A stretch of DNA of 64,000 nucleotides from Bacillota bacterium (lineage in GTDB: Bacteria > Bacillota > Clostridia > Christensenellales > Pumilibacteraceae): assembly GCA_009777485.1 (NCBI GenBank), contig WRLT01000001.1, positions 310,001 through 374,000 of the forward strand. Direction: 5' to 3'. Every line of letters begins with the position of its first letter. Position 1 is the first letter of the stretch. The notes under the pieces are model-generated. The model was not told the DNA's origin. It saw nothing but the letters and a program-made list of their open reading frames with translations, and searched no databases. The position numbers were made by a program, and so were the translations under genes. This document shows, piece after piece, positions 7,591 through 15,796 of this stretch.

Positions 7591-9669
7591 ATGCTACAAC
7601 TGCACAACATACATAAAGCCTATATGTCTGAACGCGGCAAAAAAGTAAAAGCGGCAGACGGTATATCGCTAGAATTTGAAAACAAGGGCTTAGTTTTTAT
7701 AGTGGGCAGGTCTGGCAGCGGAAAATCTACCCTGTTAAATATAATGGGCGGCTTGGATAAGCCCGACAGCGGAGAACTTATAATAAACGGCGCGTCTAGC
7801 CGTAACTTTACCGAACGCGATTACGACGCATACAGAAACCGCTATGTAGGCTTTGTTTTTCAGGAATATAATTTAATAGAACATAAAACCGTAAGGGATA
7901 ACATAGAAATCGCCTTATCGTTGCAGCAACAAAAACCGCAAACCGAAATTGATACGCTGCTAACGCAGTTAGAATTGGTTGACGAAACCTCTCATACTTT
8001 AGCGGACAGAAAAATACACGAATTATCCGTCGGGCAAAAACAGCGCGTTTCTATTGCGCGTGCGCTGATTAAAAACCCGCAAATTATTTTAGCGGACGAA
8101 CCGACGGGCGCGCTGGATGAACAAACCGCCGAAATGTTTTTACAGCTGTGTAAAACCTTATCGCAGGATAGATTAATTATTGTGGTAACGCACAACAGCG
8201 GACACGCAAAAACATACGGCGACCGCATTATAACCCTAGAAGAGGGCAAATTAACCGCGGATACAAACAAAGAGGAAATCAGTGAAATTGCGCCAACCCC
8301 GTCCTCCACAACCGACACGCCGCCGCAAAACAGCCTGCGCCTTTCGGTTAAACATCGGTTTGCTATGGCGGCAGACGTTTTTACACGAAAAAAATTCCGT
8401 CTTGCTACCTCTATATTTCTTTCGGCTGTATGCTTTATATTGTTTGGTTATATGCTGATGGCAGTAACCGCAAATTCGCAAAGGGCTGAGTTGCGCGCCT
8501 TATACAAAAACGGCACAAACTGGCTAAGTGTTTCTTCGGCTTTTGTTGACCTTTCGGCGGGGCAAATAGCTACTTTTGACACACATGGCAATCGCGTAAT
8601 ACCGGTGCATTTTAACTATGTTCATACCCGCGCGCTTTTTGAACATTTTACGGATTTTGCGGATTATTTAGGGGAAAGCAGTATGGTCGATACGCTTTAC
8701 CATACGCAAAATGAATTGTTAGCAGAATTAAACCCGCAAACAGGGCTAGCCGATGCGGATTTACGCATAGACGCACGGTTTATAAATCCTCAGCTTTCGC
8801 GCCTGCCCCAAAACTTTACCGAAATAGCCCTTACCGATTTTAGGGCGGATTATTTTATAAAACACGGTTACCTTAGCCCTGAGGGTGCGCTTTTGCCTAT
8901 TGCAACCCCGGATGATTTAATCGGCCTAAGCCTTGGGGATTTTACCATTACAGGGGTGTTTAGCACCGATATACAGTATCAGCATTTATTTAACCACAAA
9001 CTTGAAGCTATTCGGAGTCGGCCCATAGAAAGCGCGCGCTTTTCTTCACTATGTTTCAGCTTTGTGGCAAGCGGCTACCGTGCGCACGTTACAGGGCAAG
9101 AAGACTTAAGCTTTAATTTGGCATCGGTACGGTTAAGCGGCAATTTGTATAAAGACCTGCGCATGGTAAACGCCATACTTGAATCCCGCGACAACACAGA
9201 CGGTTTTGGCGGTGTATTCACCACAAGCATTCACTCGATATATTCCGGCCATGCTAATCGTGCAAAAGGCTTTATCGCAAATATGTGGCTTCCTGCACTA
9301 ATTTTAGGCGTAATATTTATCATTATTTCGATAGTTATGACGTTAAATTTTTTGACGGTATCGTTTGATTACAGAAAAAGAACCTTTGGCATATTGCGCG
9401 CCTTAGGTGCAAGTAAAAAATGCGTGTTGTCTATTTTTATTTTAGAAACCCTTTTGATTACCACGGTAAGCTTTGCCGCAGCAATTTGCGGCATTTGCAT
9501 ATTAGCCGCCGTTATGAACGCCGTATTTGCTATTCCGCTGTTTATATTCGGCGTTTTACCTGTGCTGATATTAATTGTGCTAAGCTTTGGTATTTCGTTT
9601 CTTGCGGCTATTGCCCCGCTTAAAAGATTTGTCAGGCTATCCGCCGTAGATATGATTAAAGCAACGTAA
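7591..9669 (+). CDS. ABC exporter, ATPase fused to FtsX-type permease (MacB-like)
   Basis: The N-terminal 225 residues form an ABC ATPase with Walker A GRSGSGKST, signature LSVGQKQR and Walker B ILADEPTGALD. The rest is an FtsX/MacB-type permease with one membrane helix near residues 265-290, an extracytoplasmic domain of about 270 residues, and three helices near 565-590, 615-640 and 655-680. This fused layout is typical of peptide or antibiotic efflux and lipoprotein-release systems. The start at ATG 7591 was chosen because GGAGG lies 8 bases upstream; an in-frame TTG at 7576 overlaps that site. The substrate is unknown. Confidence 0.85.
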   Translation: MLQLHNIHKAYMSERGKKVKAADGISLEFENKGLVFIVGRSGSGKSTLLNIMGGLDKPDSGELIINGASSRNFTERDYDAYRNRYVGFVFQEYNLIEHKTVRDNIEIALSLQQQKPQTEIDTLLTQLELVDETSHTLADRKIHELSVGQKQRVSIARALIKNPQIILADEPTGALDEQTAEMFLQLCKTLSQDRLIIVVTHNSGHAKTYGDRIITLEEGKLTADTNKEEISEIAPTPSSTTDTPPQNSLRLSVKHRFAMAADVFTRKKFRLATSIFLSAVCFILFGYMLMAVTANSQRAELRALYKNGTNWLSVSSAFVDLSAGQIATFDTHGNRVIPVHFNYVHTRALFEHFTDFADYLGESSMVDTLYHTQNELLAELNPQTGLADADLRIDARFINPQLSRLPQNFTEIALTDFRADYFIKHGYLSPEGALLPIATPDDLIGLSLGDFTITGVFSTDIQYQHLFNHKLEAIRSRPIESARFSSLCFSFVASGYRAHVTGQEDLSFNLASVRLSGNLYKDLRMVNAILESRDNTDGFGGVFTTSIHSIYSGHANRAKGFIANMWLPALILGVIFIIISIVMTLNFLTVSFDYRKRTFGILRALGASKKCVLSIFILETLLITTVSFAAAICGICILAAVMNAVFAIPLFIFGVLPVLILIVLSFGISFLAAIAPLKRFVRLSAVDMIKAT

Positions 9670-9681
9670 AGCCAAACCTTT

Positions 9682-10050
9682 TTAAAGCTTTAAAAAATTA
9701 AACAGCTTTTCGGTGGTTTCTTCGCCGATGCAGTGTTCTATTTTACATGCGTCCGCTTCGGCGGCTTTTGGAGAAACGCCCAAAACGTCTGTTAGCAGTG
9801 TGCGGATTGCCTTATGCTTTTTAATTACCGCTTCGGCGTGCTGTGTGCCTTGCGCGGTTAGGGTAACCGTGCCGTAGCTTTCTTTTTGAATGTAGCCTTT
9901 TTGGGCTAAAATATGTAAGGCCCTAGACGTGCTAGGCTTAGTTACGCCCATTGCTTTTGCAATGCACGTTAAATGCGCATGGTCGCTTTTTTGCAAAAGA
10001 CCGTAAATAACCTCTAAATAGTCCTCACCGCTTTTTTGTATAGACTTCAT
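9682..10050 (-). CDS. DtxR/MntR-family metal-dependent repressor
   Basis: The 122-residue protein begins with the family signature SGEDYLEVIYGLL, followed by a winged helix (residues about 20-60, including GVTKPSTSRALHILAQKGYI). The dimerisation domain contains ACKIEHCIGEETTEKL. The Cys-x2-Glu-His set matches the metal site of iron-sensing DtxR/IdeR more than the Glu-x2-Glu-His of manganese-sensing MntR. No SH3-like third domain is present. ATG 10050 is chosen because a consensus promoter ends 7 bases upstream of it. The gene follows feoB, and feoA and feoB carry palindromes, so it probably represses the feo genes when iron is plentiful. Confidence 0.9.
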   Translation of the reverse strand: MKSIQKSGEDYLEVIYGLLQKSDHAHLTCIAKAMGVTKPSTSRALHILAQKGYIQKESYGTVTLTAQGTQHAEAVIKKHKAIRTLLTDVLGVSPKAAEADACKIEHCIGEETTEKLFNFLKL

Positions 10051-10057
10051 ACCGCAT

Positions 10058-10086
10058 AGTATATACTGTTTTGTACAAATTGTCAA
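10058..10086 (-). promoter_or_regulatory. Leaderless-type promoter and palindrome of the dtxR-like gene
   Basis: On the minus strand TTGACA (10081-10086, overlapping the feoB stop codon) is followed after 17 bases by TATACT (10058-10063). Only 7 bases separate TATACT from ATG 10050 and there is no Shine-Dalgarno, so transcription should start at or next to the A of the ATG. A perfect 10-base palindrome TTTGTACAAA (10070-10079) fills most of the spacer and could be an autoregulatory operator. Confidence 0.75.
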
Positions 10087-12065
10087 TTACTTAGGGGTTC
10101 TTTAACCGCTTCGCTTTTTGCCTCGTTTATATTTTCTTTTTCCGCGCAGGATGTTTGGCGAACGCAACCGCCGCAGCCCGCCGCGCATCCGCCGCCCCGC
10201 TTTCGCTTTTTTACGGCGTGCCGAATGCTAAGGGCAAAAATTCCCGCAATCAAAATCCCTGTCAAAATAGAAATACACAGCGTAGGATTGTATGCCCACA
10301 GATTGCCCGCCTGATTGATGATAAGCGCAAGCAAATAGCCCGCCGCGCATTGAAAGGCAAAGGCAATAAACATAAACTTAGTGCTGTTTGTTTCTTTGCG
10401 CGTTGCCGCCACCGCCGCCGCGCACGGCGCACTCAGCAATAAAAACGCCATAAAAGCGTACGCTGCGTGCGGCGTAAAAATTTGCGTTAAGTCCGTACCC
10501 ATAATGCCAAACGTTGCCGCAACCGTTTCTTTGGCGAAAACCCCCGTAATCACCGCCACCGCCGCCTGCCAGTCGCCAAAGCCTAGAGGCCTGAATATCC
10601 ACGCGATGCCCCGCCCTATTGCGGCTAAAATACTATCTTGCGTTTCTACAAATACAAATCCAAAGCTAAAGCTCTGCAAAAACCACAAAATGATTGCCGC
10701 AGGCACAATAATAACGCCTGCCCGAATTAAAAAGCCTTTCACCTTACTCCATAGCTCTAACGCAACAAACTTTGCTTGCGGCAAGCGGTAATGCGGCAGC
10801 TGCATAACAACCGCATCGCTGCTTGCTTTTTTGCGCCTGAACGCGTTTAGCAGCAAGCCCCATACTATCACCATTGCAATCGCTAAAAAATACATAGACG
10901 GCGCGACAAACGGATTATTCGGAAACAGTGCGCCCGCTATCAGGGCAAACACGGGCAACTTTGCACTGCACGGCATAAACGGCGTTAATAGGATGGTTTT
11001 TTTGCGCTCAGCCTCTCCGTCTATGGTTTTCGCGCTCATAATAGCGGGTACGGTGCAGCCGCAGCCGATTAGCATAGGAATAAACGACTTACCCGAAAGC
11101 CCTAACTTTTTAAAAATCCTGTCCATCAAAACGGCAATCCGCGCCATATATCCGCAACCCTCTAAAAAGGTTATAAACAAAAATAAGATGATGATTTGCG
11201 GCACAAACGCAAGCACCGTACCCACACCCGCCACAATACCGTCTACCATAAGCGAAGAAACCCATTGCGCCGCGCCTGCGCCGGTTAAGCCCGTGCGCAG
11301 GTTCTCGCCGATTGCATCAAAAAACAGCCACTCAACACTCTCACTCAGCCACCCGCCTACGCTTTGGATAGAAACGTAAAACATCGTAAAAATTACGGCG
11401 GCAAATATCGGAAACGCCAGCCACTTGTTTAAAACGATTTTATCGATTTTTTGCGTAATTCGTTTTATTTTGGATTCCGACTTAACTCTAAGTACATCTA
11501 TTACAGAGGCTATGTACGCGTGGCGGAACGCCGTCTTTTCTTCCTCGCTATCGCCTTGCGCGGTGAACGGTGCAGCCGTGCCGTCCTTAGCCGCCGCAAC
11601 CGCTAACTCCATAAGCGCGTTAATATTGCGGTTTTTTCTTGCCGAAACTGCTGCCGCTTTAATCTTTAATTCGCGCTCGAATGCCGCGATGTCCAGCGTT
11701 AAGCCGTGCAGCTTTAATTCGTCCTGCATATTAAGTGCAAGCACAACGGGAATGCCTGTTTCTACTAATTGCAGCGTCAGCATTAGCCCGCGCTCTAAAT
11801 CCGCGCTGTCTAGTACGTTGATAACCGCATCGGCTTTTTCCGTCAACAAAAAATCGCGGGTGATTTTTTCGTCCGCAGAAATAGGATTTAGCGAATACAC
11901 GCCCGGCAAATCGATAATTTCTATGCTTTTATCTGCACGGTACCTGCCCGACTTTTTTTCTACCGTAACGCCCGCCCAGTTGCCTATTTTTTGATTTAAC
12001 CCCGTCAGCGCGTTAAACAGCGTAGTTTTGCCGCTGTTGGGGTTGCCTGCTAATGCAATTTTCAT
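10083..12065 (-). CDS. feoB: Ferrous iron transport protein B
   Basis: FeoB imports Fe2+ across the membrane. The 660-residue protein starts with a GTPase domain carrying G1 GNPNSGKTTLFN, G3 DLPGVYSL and G4 NMQD. A long membrane domain follows from about residue 210 with the two Gate regions. The C-terminus is unusual: after the last helix comes CAAGCGGCVRQTSC, a Cys-rich tail resembling the separate FeoC-like or FeoB-associated Cys-rich proteins of Clostridia. The gene has a TTAGGAGAGGG-like ribosome site and its own palindrome at 12083-12098. A 174-base gap containing a large hairpin repeat separates it from feoA. Confidence 0.97.
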   Translation of the reverse strand: MKIALAGNPNSGKTTLFNALTGLNQKIGNWAGVTVEKKSGRYRADKSIEIIDLPGVYSLNPISADEKITRDFLLTEKADAVINVLDSADLERGLMLTLQLVETGIPVVLALNMQDELKLHGLTLDIAAFERELKIKAAAVSARKNRNINALMELAVAAAKDGTAAPFTAQGDSEEEKTAFRHAYIASVIDVLRVKSESKIKRITQKIDKIVLNKWLAFPIFAAVIFTMFYVSIQSVGGWLSESVEWLFFDAIGENLRTGLTGAGAAQWVSSLMVDGIVAGVGTVLAFVPQIIILFLFITFLEGCGYMARIAVLMDRIFKKLGLSGKSFIPMLIGCGCTVPAIMSAKTIDGEAERKKTILLTPFMPCSAKLPVFALIAGALFPNNPFVAPSMYFLAIAMVIVWGLLLNAFRRKKASSDAVVMQLPHYRLPQAKFVALELWSKVKGFLIRAGVIIVPAAIILWFLQSFSFGFVFVETQDSILAAIGRGIAWIFRPLGFGDWQAAVAVITGVFAKETVAATFGIMGTDLTQIFTPHAAYAFMAFLLLSAPCAAAVAATRKETNSTKFMFIAFAFQCAAGYLLALIINQAGNLWAYNPTLCISILTGILIAGIFALSIRHAVKKRKRGGGCAAGCGGCVRQTSCAEKENINEAKSEAVKEPLSN

Positions 12066-12082
12066 GGTACCCTCTCCTAAAT

Positions 12083-12098
12083 GTTAGCTTATGCTAAC
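12083..12098 (-). promoter_or_regulatory. Candidate DtxR-type operator upstream of feoB
   Basis: GTTAGCATAAGCTAAC on the minus strand is palindromic apart from its centre and lies just before the feoB ribosome site. It matches the perfect palindrome upstream of feoA. The position at the start of the message fits repression by blocking RNA polymerase. The assignment to the neighbouring DtxR-like protein is inference. Confidence 0.65.
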
Positions 12099-12143
12099 TT
12101 AATATGCAAAAAAATTTTGTGTTTCCTGCTTGCAGGGTTAAGT

Positions 12144-12253
12144 CAAAAACGGATTTCAGACGGACAACAGTTTGTTTTTTTACGCGTGCCGCGTACCCAG
12201 ATGTACGCAAGCGCGTAAAAAAACAAAGCGTAGTCCGTATCAAACCGTTTTTG
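12144..12253 (-). repeat. Gene-end hairpin repeat, copy 1 (feoA 3' end)
   Basis: The outer arms CAAAAACGG (12144-12152) and CCGTTTTTG (12245-12253) pair. Inside them ACGGAC pairs with GTCCGT, and TTTGTTTTTTTACGCG pairs with CGCGTAAAAAAACAAA. The right arm overlaps the last codons and stop of feoA, and the left arm is an inverted copy of that gene end. The other copies keep the pairing but change the bases. Confidence 0.8.
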
Positions 12254-12470
12254 GAATAATTCCGATGTTTTTGGCATCGCTTTTGCGTAGTGCCATCAAA
12301 CAACCGTTTACCTCTATCAATATAGGGTCGCCCAAAGGCGCAAAGCCTTTTACCTCAACGCTTGCCCCCTGTATAAAGCCGATATCCAGTAAGCGTTGAC
12401 GGCCGTTTCCTTGAAACATTATCTCTTGTATAACCACCTGAGTATTCTTTTTTGCTTGCGCCAGCGTCAT
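12240..12470 (-). CDS. feoA: Ferrous iron transport protein A
   Basis: This 76-residue SH3-like protein has the FeoA pattern: MTLAQAKKNTQVVIQEI, then RLLDIGFIQGASVEVKGFAPLGDPILIEVNG, then LRKSDAKNIGI. FeoA is a cytoplasmic partner that supports FeoB activity. TTTGGAGG precedes ATG 12470. The promoter and palindromic operator lie directly upstream. The gene is first in the feoA-feoB order but is separated from feoB by a hairpin repeat and a second palindrome, so the two may be both co-transcribed and separately started. Confidence 0.95.
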   Translation of the reverse strand: MTLAQAKKNTQVVIQEIMFQGNGRQRLLDIGFIQGASVEVKGFAPLGDPILIEVNGCLMALRKSDAKNIGIIPKTV

Positions 12471-12487
12471 ATCCGCTTACCTCCAAA

Positions 12488-12505
12488 TGTTAGCATATGC
12501 TAACA
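12488..12505 (-). promoter_or_regulatory. Candidate DtxR-type operator upstream of feoA
   Basis: TGTTAGCATATGCTAACA is a perfect 18-base palindrome. It starts 2 bases downstream of the predicted transcription start and ends before the ribosome site of feoA. Its size and TTAG...CTAA ends resemble binding sites of DtxR-family repressors. A near-identical copy precedes feoB. Confidence 0.75.
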
Positions 12506-12513
12506 ATATGTAC

Positions 12514-12542
12514 AGTATGCAGCATTATTTAATATTTGTCAA
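12514..12542 (-). promoter_or_regulatory. feoA promoter
   Basis: On the minus strand a perfect TTGACA is followed after 17 bases by CATACT. The predicted start near 12507 places the palindromic operator exactly over the first transcribed bases. Confidence 0.65.
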
Positions 12543-12638
12543 CTGTTTTTCGCAATAAATTTAAAAAATTTTTGTTTAAAAAAACTTGCTTAAAGGCATT
12601 AAGCCCTTAGCCGACATTTTCCATTACCTATTGCCGCA

Positions 12639-12763
12639 AGGTCGGCGCAAAACGGTTTCAGACGGGCAACAGTTTGTTTTTTTGCGCGTGCCGCGTACCT
12701 AAATGTACGCAAGCGTGCAAAAAAACAAAGCGTAGCCCGTATCAAACCGTTTTGCGCCGACCT
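12639..12763 (-). repeat. Gene-end hairpin repeat, copy 2 (P-type ATPase 3' end)
   Basis: AGGTCGGCGCAAAACGGTTT (12639-12658) pairs perfectly with its complement at 12744-12763. Inside, ACGGGC pairs with GCCCGT, and TTTGTTTTTTTGCGCG pairs with a CGTGCAAAAAAACAAA arm. The core matches copy 1 with compensating changes. The element touches the stop codon of the ATPase gene. The remaining 12506-12638 region holds the feoA promoter and a short heptad-type repeat (AGCCGACATTTTCCATTACC). Confidence 0.8.
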
Positions 12764-15434
12764 AATGTAGTATTTTTAGGGATTTCATAATCTTTATCAA
12801 TATAGACATAAAGAAGTACGCGCCCATTACAACCGCTATTAAGAATAAGCCGTCTTGCAGCCCTATCGCCACAAGCTTTAGCGGGCCGCTCATAACAAAG
12901 CTCATAATAATAATTGCGCCTGCTATGGCGATTAGCAGCATGGTTCTAAATAAATTGGCAGGCTCGCAAATTTTAACTAAAATCATATAGCCTGTAATGG
13001 TTACGCACAAAATCAACAAGCTTTCGTACATATGAATCGGCAGCGGAAGAATTAAAAATCGGTTATATAAATACACTGCCACCGTTGCCATAGCCAGTGT
13101 AACGCCGCCGGGTGCGCTTCGCCCGATAACGTTGGATAGGAATTTGCCCTTTATCATATTGGTATTGACCTGCAAGGCAAGGGCAAACGACGACATCGCT
13201 ATTACGCAAAACTCTAAAAGCAGTAAATGACTAGTGGTAAACGGATACGCCATATCGCGTACAATCAACGAAATTACCGCCAGTAGGATGGTCATAAAGG
13301 TTTTCATTAAAAACAGCGATGAGGTTTGCTGAATGTTGTTTACAACGCGCCTGCCCTCGCGCACTACCTGCGGCATAGACGAAAAACTGCTGTCTTGCAA
13401 CACTAAGTGGGCTACGTTGCGCGCGGCCTCTGCGCCAGAGGCAATGGCTACGGCGCAATCGGATTCGCGCATGGCTAAAATATCGTTGACGCCGTCGCCC
13501 GTCATAGCAACGGTATTGCCCTTTTGCTTTAACGCCTTAATCAACAGCATTTTTTGCTCGGGGGTAACTCTGCCGAATACGGTATATTTATGCGCCGCTT
13601 CAAAAACTTCTTGATTAGAAAGCCCGTCTAACGAAATGTATAATTCGGCGTTGATAATCCCTACCCTTTTAGCAACCTCCGAAACGGTAATCGGATTATC
13701 GCCCGATATAACCTTAACGTCTACGTTGTTTTCTTTAAACCACCCCACCGTTTCTATCGCGTCGGGGCGGATATGGTCTTCGATAGCGATTAAGCAAAGC
13801 GGACGGCGCACCGAAGGCAGGCGGTCTTGCGTGATTTGCGCAGGGCTGTGCGCCAGTACCATTACGCGCAAGCCTTGCGACGCGTACTCGTTGATTAGCT
13901 TTTCTATGCGGATGCCGATATCCTTTAATACAAATTCGGGCGCGCCGTACAAAAACGTACCCGCCTCGCCAAACGATACGGCGGCAAGCTTTCGTGAGGA
14001 AGAAAACGGCAGGGTTACGGTTGCCGAAAGCGCCTTAGAGTAGCCAAAATGATTGGCAAGCGCCATAGCGGTTTGGTTGTTGTCGCCCGTTGCCGTCAGC
14101 ACCGAACCGATTATTTCGTTAAAGCTGTACGGGATTTCGTGCGCGCCCTTAATTTCTACTACGTCTTTAACCACCATAGTGCCGTCGGTGATAGTGCCCG
14201 TTTTATCTAAACACAGTACGTTTACGCGCGCTAGCATTTCTATACAGTATAAGTCTTTTACCAGCGCGCGCCTTTTAGCAAGACGGATAACCGATATAAC
14301 CAACGCGGTACTCGTTAATAAAAACATACCCGTTGGCAGCATACCTATCATAACGCCCGCCGCGCGGTGGATATTGGTCTGCCATAAATCTAAAAGCGCC
14401 GCGCGGCTGATTTCGTTTTCTACGGGGCGGATTTCGTTAAGATAATATGCCGTGATAACCCCTGCGGTAAGCAGTATGGCAATCGGGATAATTACCTTGA
14501 TAATAAGGCCTATCGAATTAAACAATTCTGATTTCGGCTTTTTATATTTGCGCGCGTGACTGGTAAGCGTTTCTACATAGTTGGCAGACCCTACCTTGTT
14601 TACGCGGGCGTAACAATTTCCGCCCACCACAAACGAACCCGAAAACAATTCGCTGCCGACAGATTTTTTTACCGGAACAGACTCGCCCGTAAGCAGCGAT
14701 TCATTTACCTCCATTTCGCCCTTTGCTACAATCGCGTCTGCGCAGATTTGCTTGCCCGACTCTAAATACATGATATCGTCTAGTACAATCTCGCTTACGG
14801 GAATAACTTTGCGCTCGCCGTCGCGCAGTACGGTGGCGGTTGGCGCACTAAGCAGCTTTAATTTTTCAACCGTAAACTTTGCGCGGATTTCTTGAATAAT
14901 ACCGATTGAGGTGTTTACCATGATGATAACCACAAACATGTACTGAACAAATTCTGCTTTAAATATCGCCAACGCAATCGAAACGGCAACGGCTATCATG
15001 TTAATCGGCGTAAAGATGTTGCCGAAAAATATACTGAAATACGTTTTGGAGGTTTTTTTCTTAGTTACGTTTACTAAGCCTTGTGCCGCGCGCTGCTCTA
15101 CCTGCTCGGCAAATAAGCCTGCTTCAATATCGGGCTCGAAACGGTCTACCGCATCGTAGTTGATAGAGGCGGAAACGCTTAGCGCGGCACGGCGGTGCTT
15201 TGCGGCTAATTTTAAACGGTCGTGCGGCAGCATAGAACCGTCTATGGTGCGCGAACGCGAATACTCGCCCGCCGCAACCTCATCCTGCGCAGAAAAAACA
15301 TCGGGGTCGATTACCTCGCCCACTGTTTTGGTAAGCGGCGTTTCGCCTTCGGTGTTGGTATCCTTGGTAACTATTTTCGGCATTACCCTGCCCGTTCTTT
15401 TTGCGGGCGGCTTTTTTTCCGATTTTTCATCCAT
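12762..15434 (-). CDS. P-type cation ATPase, CtpE-like
   Basis: The 890-residue pump has the TGES motif near residues 249-252, the phosphorylated Asp in CLDKTGTITDG near 410, and the hinge TGDGVNDILAMRESDCAVAIASG. Membrane helices cluster near 135-185, 305-385 and the C-terminal quarter. There is no heavy-metal-binding domain or CPx motif. The sequence resembles the CtpE group, which has been linked to Ca2+ uptake; the substrate here is not proven. An extra polar N-terminal region of about 120 residues precedes the core. ATG 15434 was chosen because a consensus promoter ends 6 bases before it and no Shine-Dalgarno exists. Confidence 0.88.
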   Translation of the reverse strand: MDEKSEKKPPAKRTGRVMPKIVTKDTNTEGETPLTKTVGEVIDPDVFSAQDEVAAGEYSRSRTIDGSMLPHDRLKLAAKHRRAALSVSASINYDAVDRFEPDIEAGLFAEQVEQRAAQGLVNVTKKKTSKTYFSIFFGNIFTPINMIAVAVSIALAIFKAEFVQYMFVVIIMVNTSIGIIQEIRAKFTVEKLKLLSAPTATVLRDGERKVIPVSEIVLDDIMYLESGKQICADAIVAKGEMEVNESLLTGESVPVKKSVGSELFSGSFVVGGNCYARVNKVGSANYVETLTSHARKYKKPKSELFNSIGLIIKVIIPIAILLTAGVITAYYLNEIRPVENEISRAALLDLWQTNIHRAAGVMIGMLPTGMFLLTSTALVISVIRLAKRRALVKDLYCIEMLARVNVLCLDKTGTITDGTMVVKDVVEIKGAHEIPYSFNEIIGSVLTATGDNNQTAMALANHFGYSKALSATVTLPFSSSRKLAAVSFGEAGTFLYGAPEFVLKDIGIRIEKLINEYASQGLRVMVLAHSPAQITQDRLPSVRRPLCLIAIEDHIRPDAIETVGWFKENNVDVKVISGDNPITVSEVAKRVGIINAELYISLDGLSNQEVFEAAHKYTVFGRVTPEQKMLLIKALKQKGNTVAMTGDGVNDILAMRESDCAVAIASGAEAARNVAHLVLQDSSFSSMPQVVREGRRVVNNIQQTSSLFLMKTFMTILLAVISLIVRDMAYPFTTSHLLLLEFCVIAMSSFALALQVNTNMIKGKFLSNVIGRSAPGGVTLAMATVAVYLYNRFLILPLPIHMYESLLILCVTITGYMILVKICEPANLFRTMLLIAIAGAIIIMSFVMSGPLKLVAIGLQDGLFLIAVVMGAYFFMSILIKIMKSLKILH

Positions 15435-15440
15435 AAATCT

Positions 15441-15469
15441 ATGATAGCACAGGAAAAAGGGTTTGTCAA
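15441..15469 (-). promoter_or_regulatory. Leaderless-type promoter of the CtpE-like ATPase
   Basis: On the minus strand TTGACA is followed after 17 bases by TATCAT, which ends 6 bases before ATG 15434. No ribosome site is present in the gap. Confidence 0.75.
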
Positions 15470-15473
15470 TTAA

Positions 15474-15512
15474 TAACTGACAATTGACAACTGACAACTG
15501 ACAAATTTCGGC
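15474..15512. repeat. Heptad repeat (ACTGACA type) with TTTCGGC end
   Basis: Consecutive 7-base units of the form ACTGACA/ATTGACA end in AAATTTCGGCTAAAA. The same sequence type recurs at 41440-41526 and 55664-55799. Confidence 0.7.
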
Positions 15513-15535
15513 TAAAAATTTTAATTTAACAATCT

Positions 15536-15742
15536 TTAAATCTCAACTTTACTATTTAAAAGCTCTTCTAACGTAATATTAAAATAATCCGCAAGCTTTT
15601 GTATACTGTATACTTTCGGCTCGCATACATTGCGCTCCCATTTGCTAATCATAGAACATGATACGCCCGCAACTTCTCCTAAGCGTCTTGTGCTAAGCTG
15701 TTTTTCTTTGCGCAGTACCTGTATCTTTTCTCCTAATGTCAT
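15536..15742 (-). CDS. XRE-family HTH regulator (68 aa)
   Basis: This small protein is essentially one helix-turn-helix domain, with LSTRRLGEVAGVSCSMISKWERNVCEPKVYSIQKLADYF in the usual five-helix order. GGAGGG lies just before ATG 15742; an in-frame TTG at 15754 overlaps that ribosome site and is less likely. It is divergent from a second XRE gene at 15844. The shared region carries two copies of a palindromic sequence, one between the -35 and -10 of this gene, as in switch-like or autoregulated repressor pairs. Confidence 0.85.
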   Translation of the reverse strand: MTLGEKIQVLRKEKQLSTRRLGEVAGVSCSMISKWERNVCEPKVYSIQKLADYFNITLEELLNSKVEI

Positions 15743-15766
15743 AAAACCCTCCAAACTTCATAATTT

Positions 15767-15796
15767 ATTATAATCAAGCAATTTGCTTGGTGTCAA
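15767..15796 (-). promoter_or_regulatory. Promoter of the leftward XRE gene
   Basis: On the minus strand TTGACA is followed after 18 bases by TATAAT. The palindromic operator copy at 15772-15788 lies within the spacer. Confidence 0.7.

Noticed and set aside
11425..11994. Rightward frames across feoB and the P-type ATPases
   Set aside because: They are antisense shadows of long, well-conserved genes and lack ribosome sites.
15474..15512. CRISPR-like array
   Set aside because: The units are 7 bases, contiguous and without spacers; no cas genes are present.
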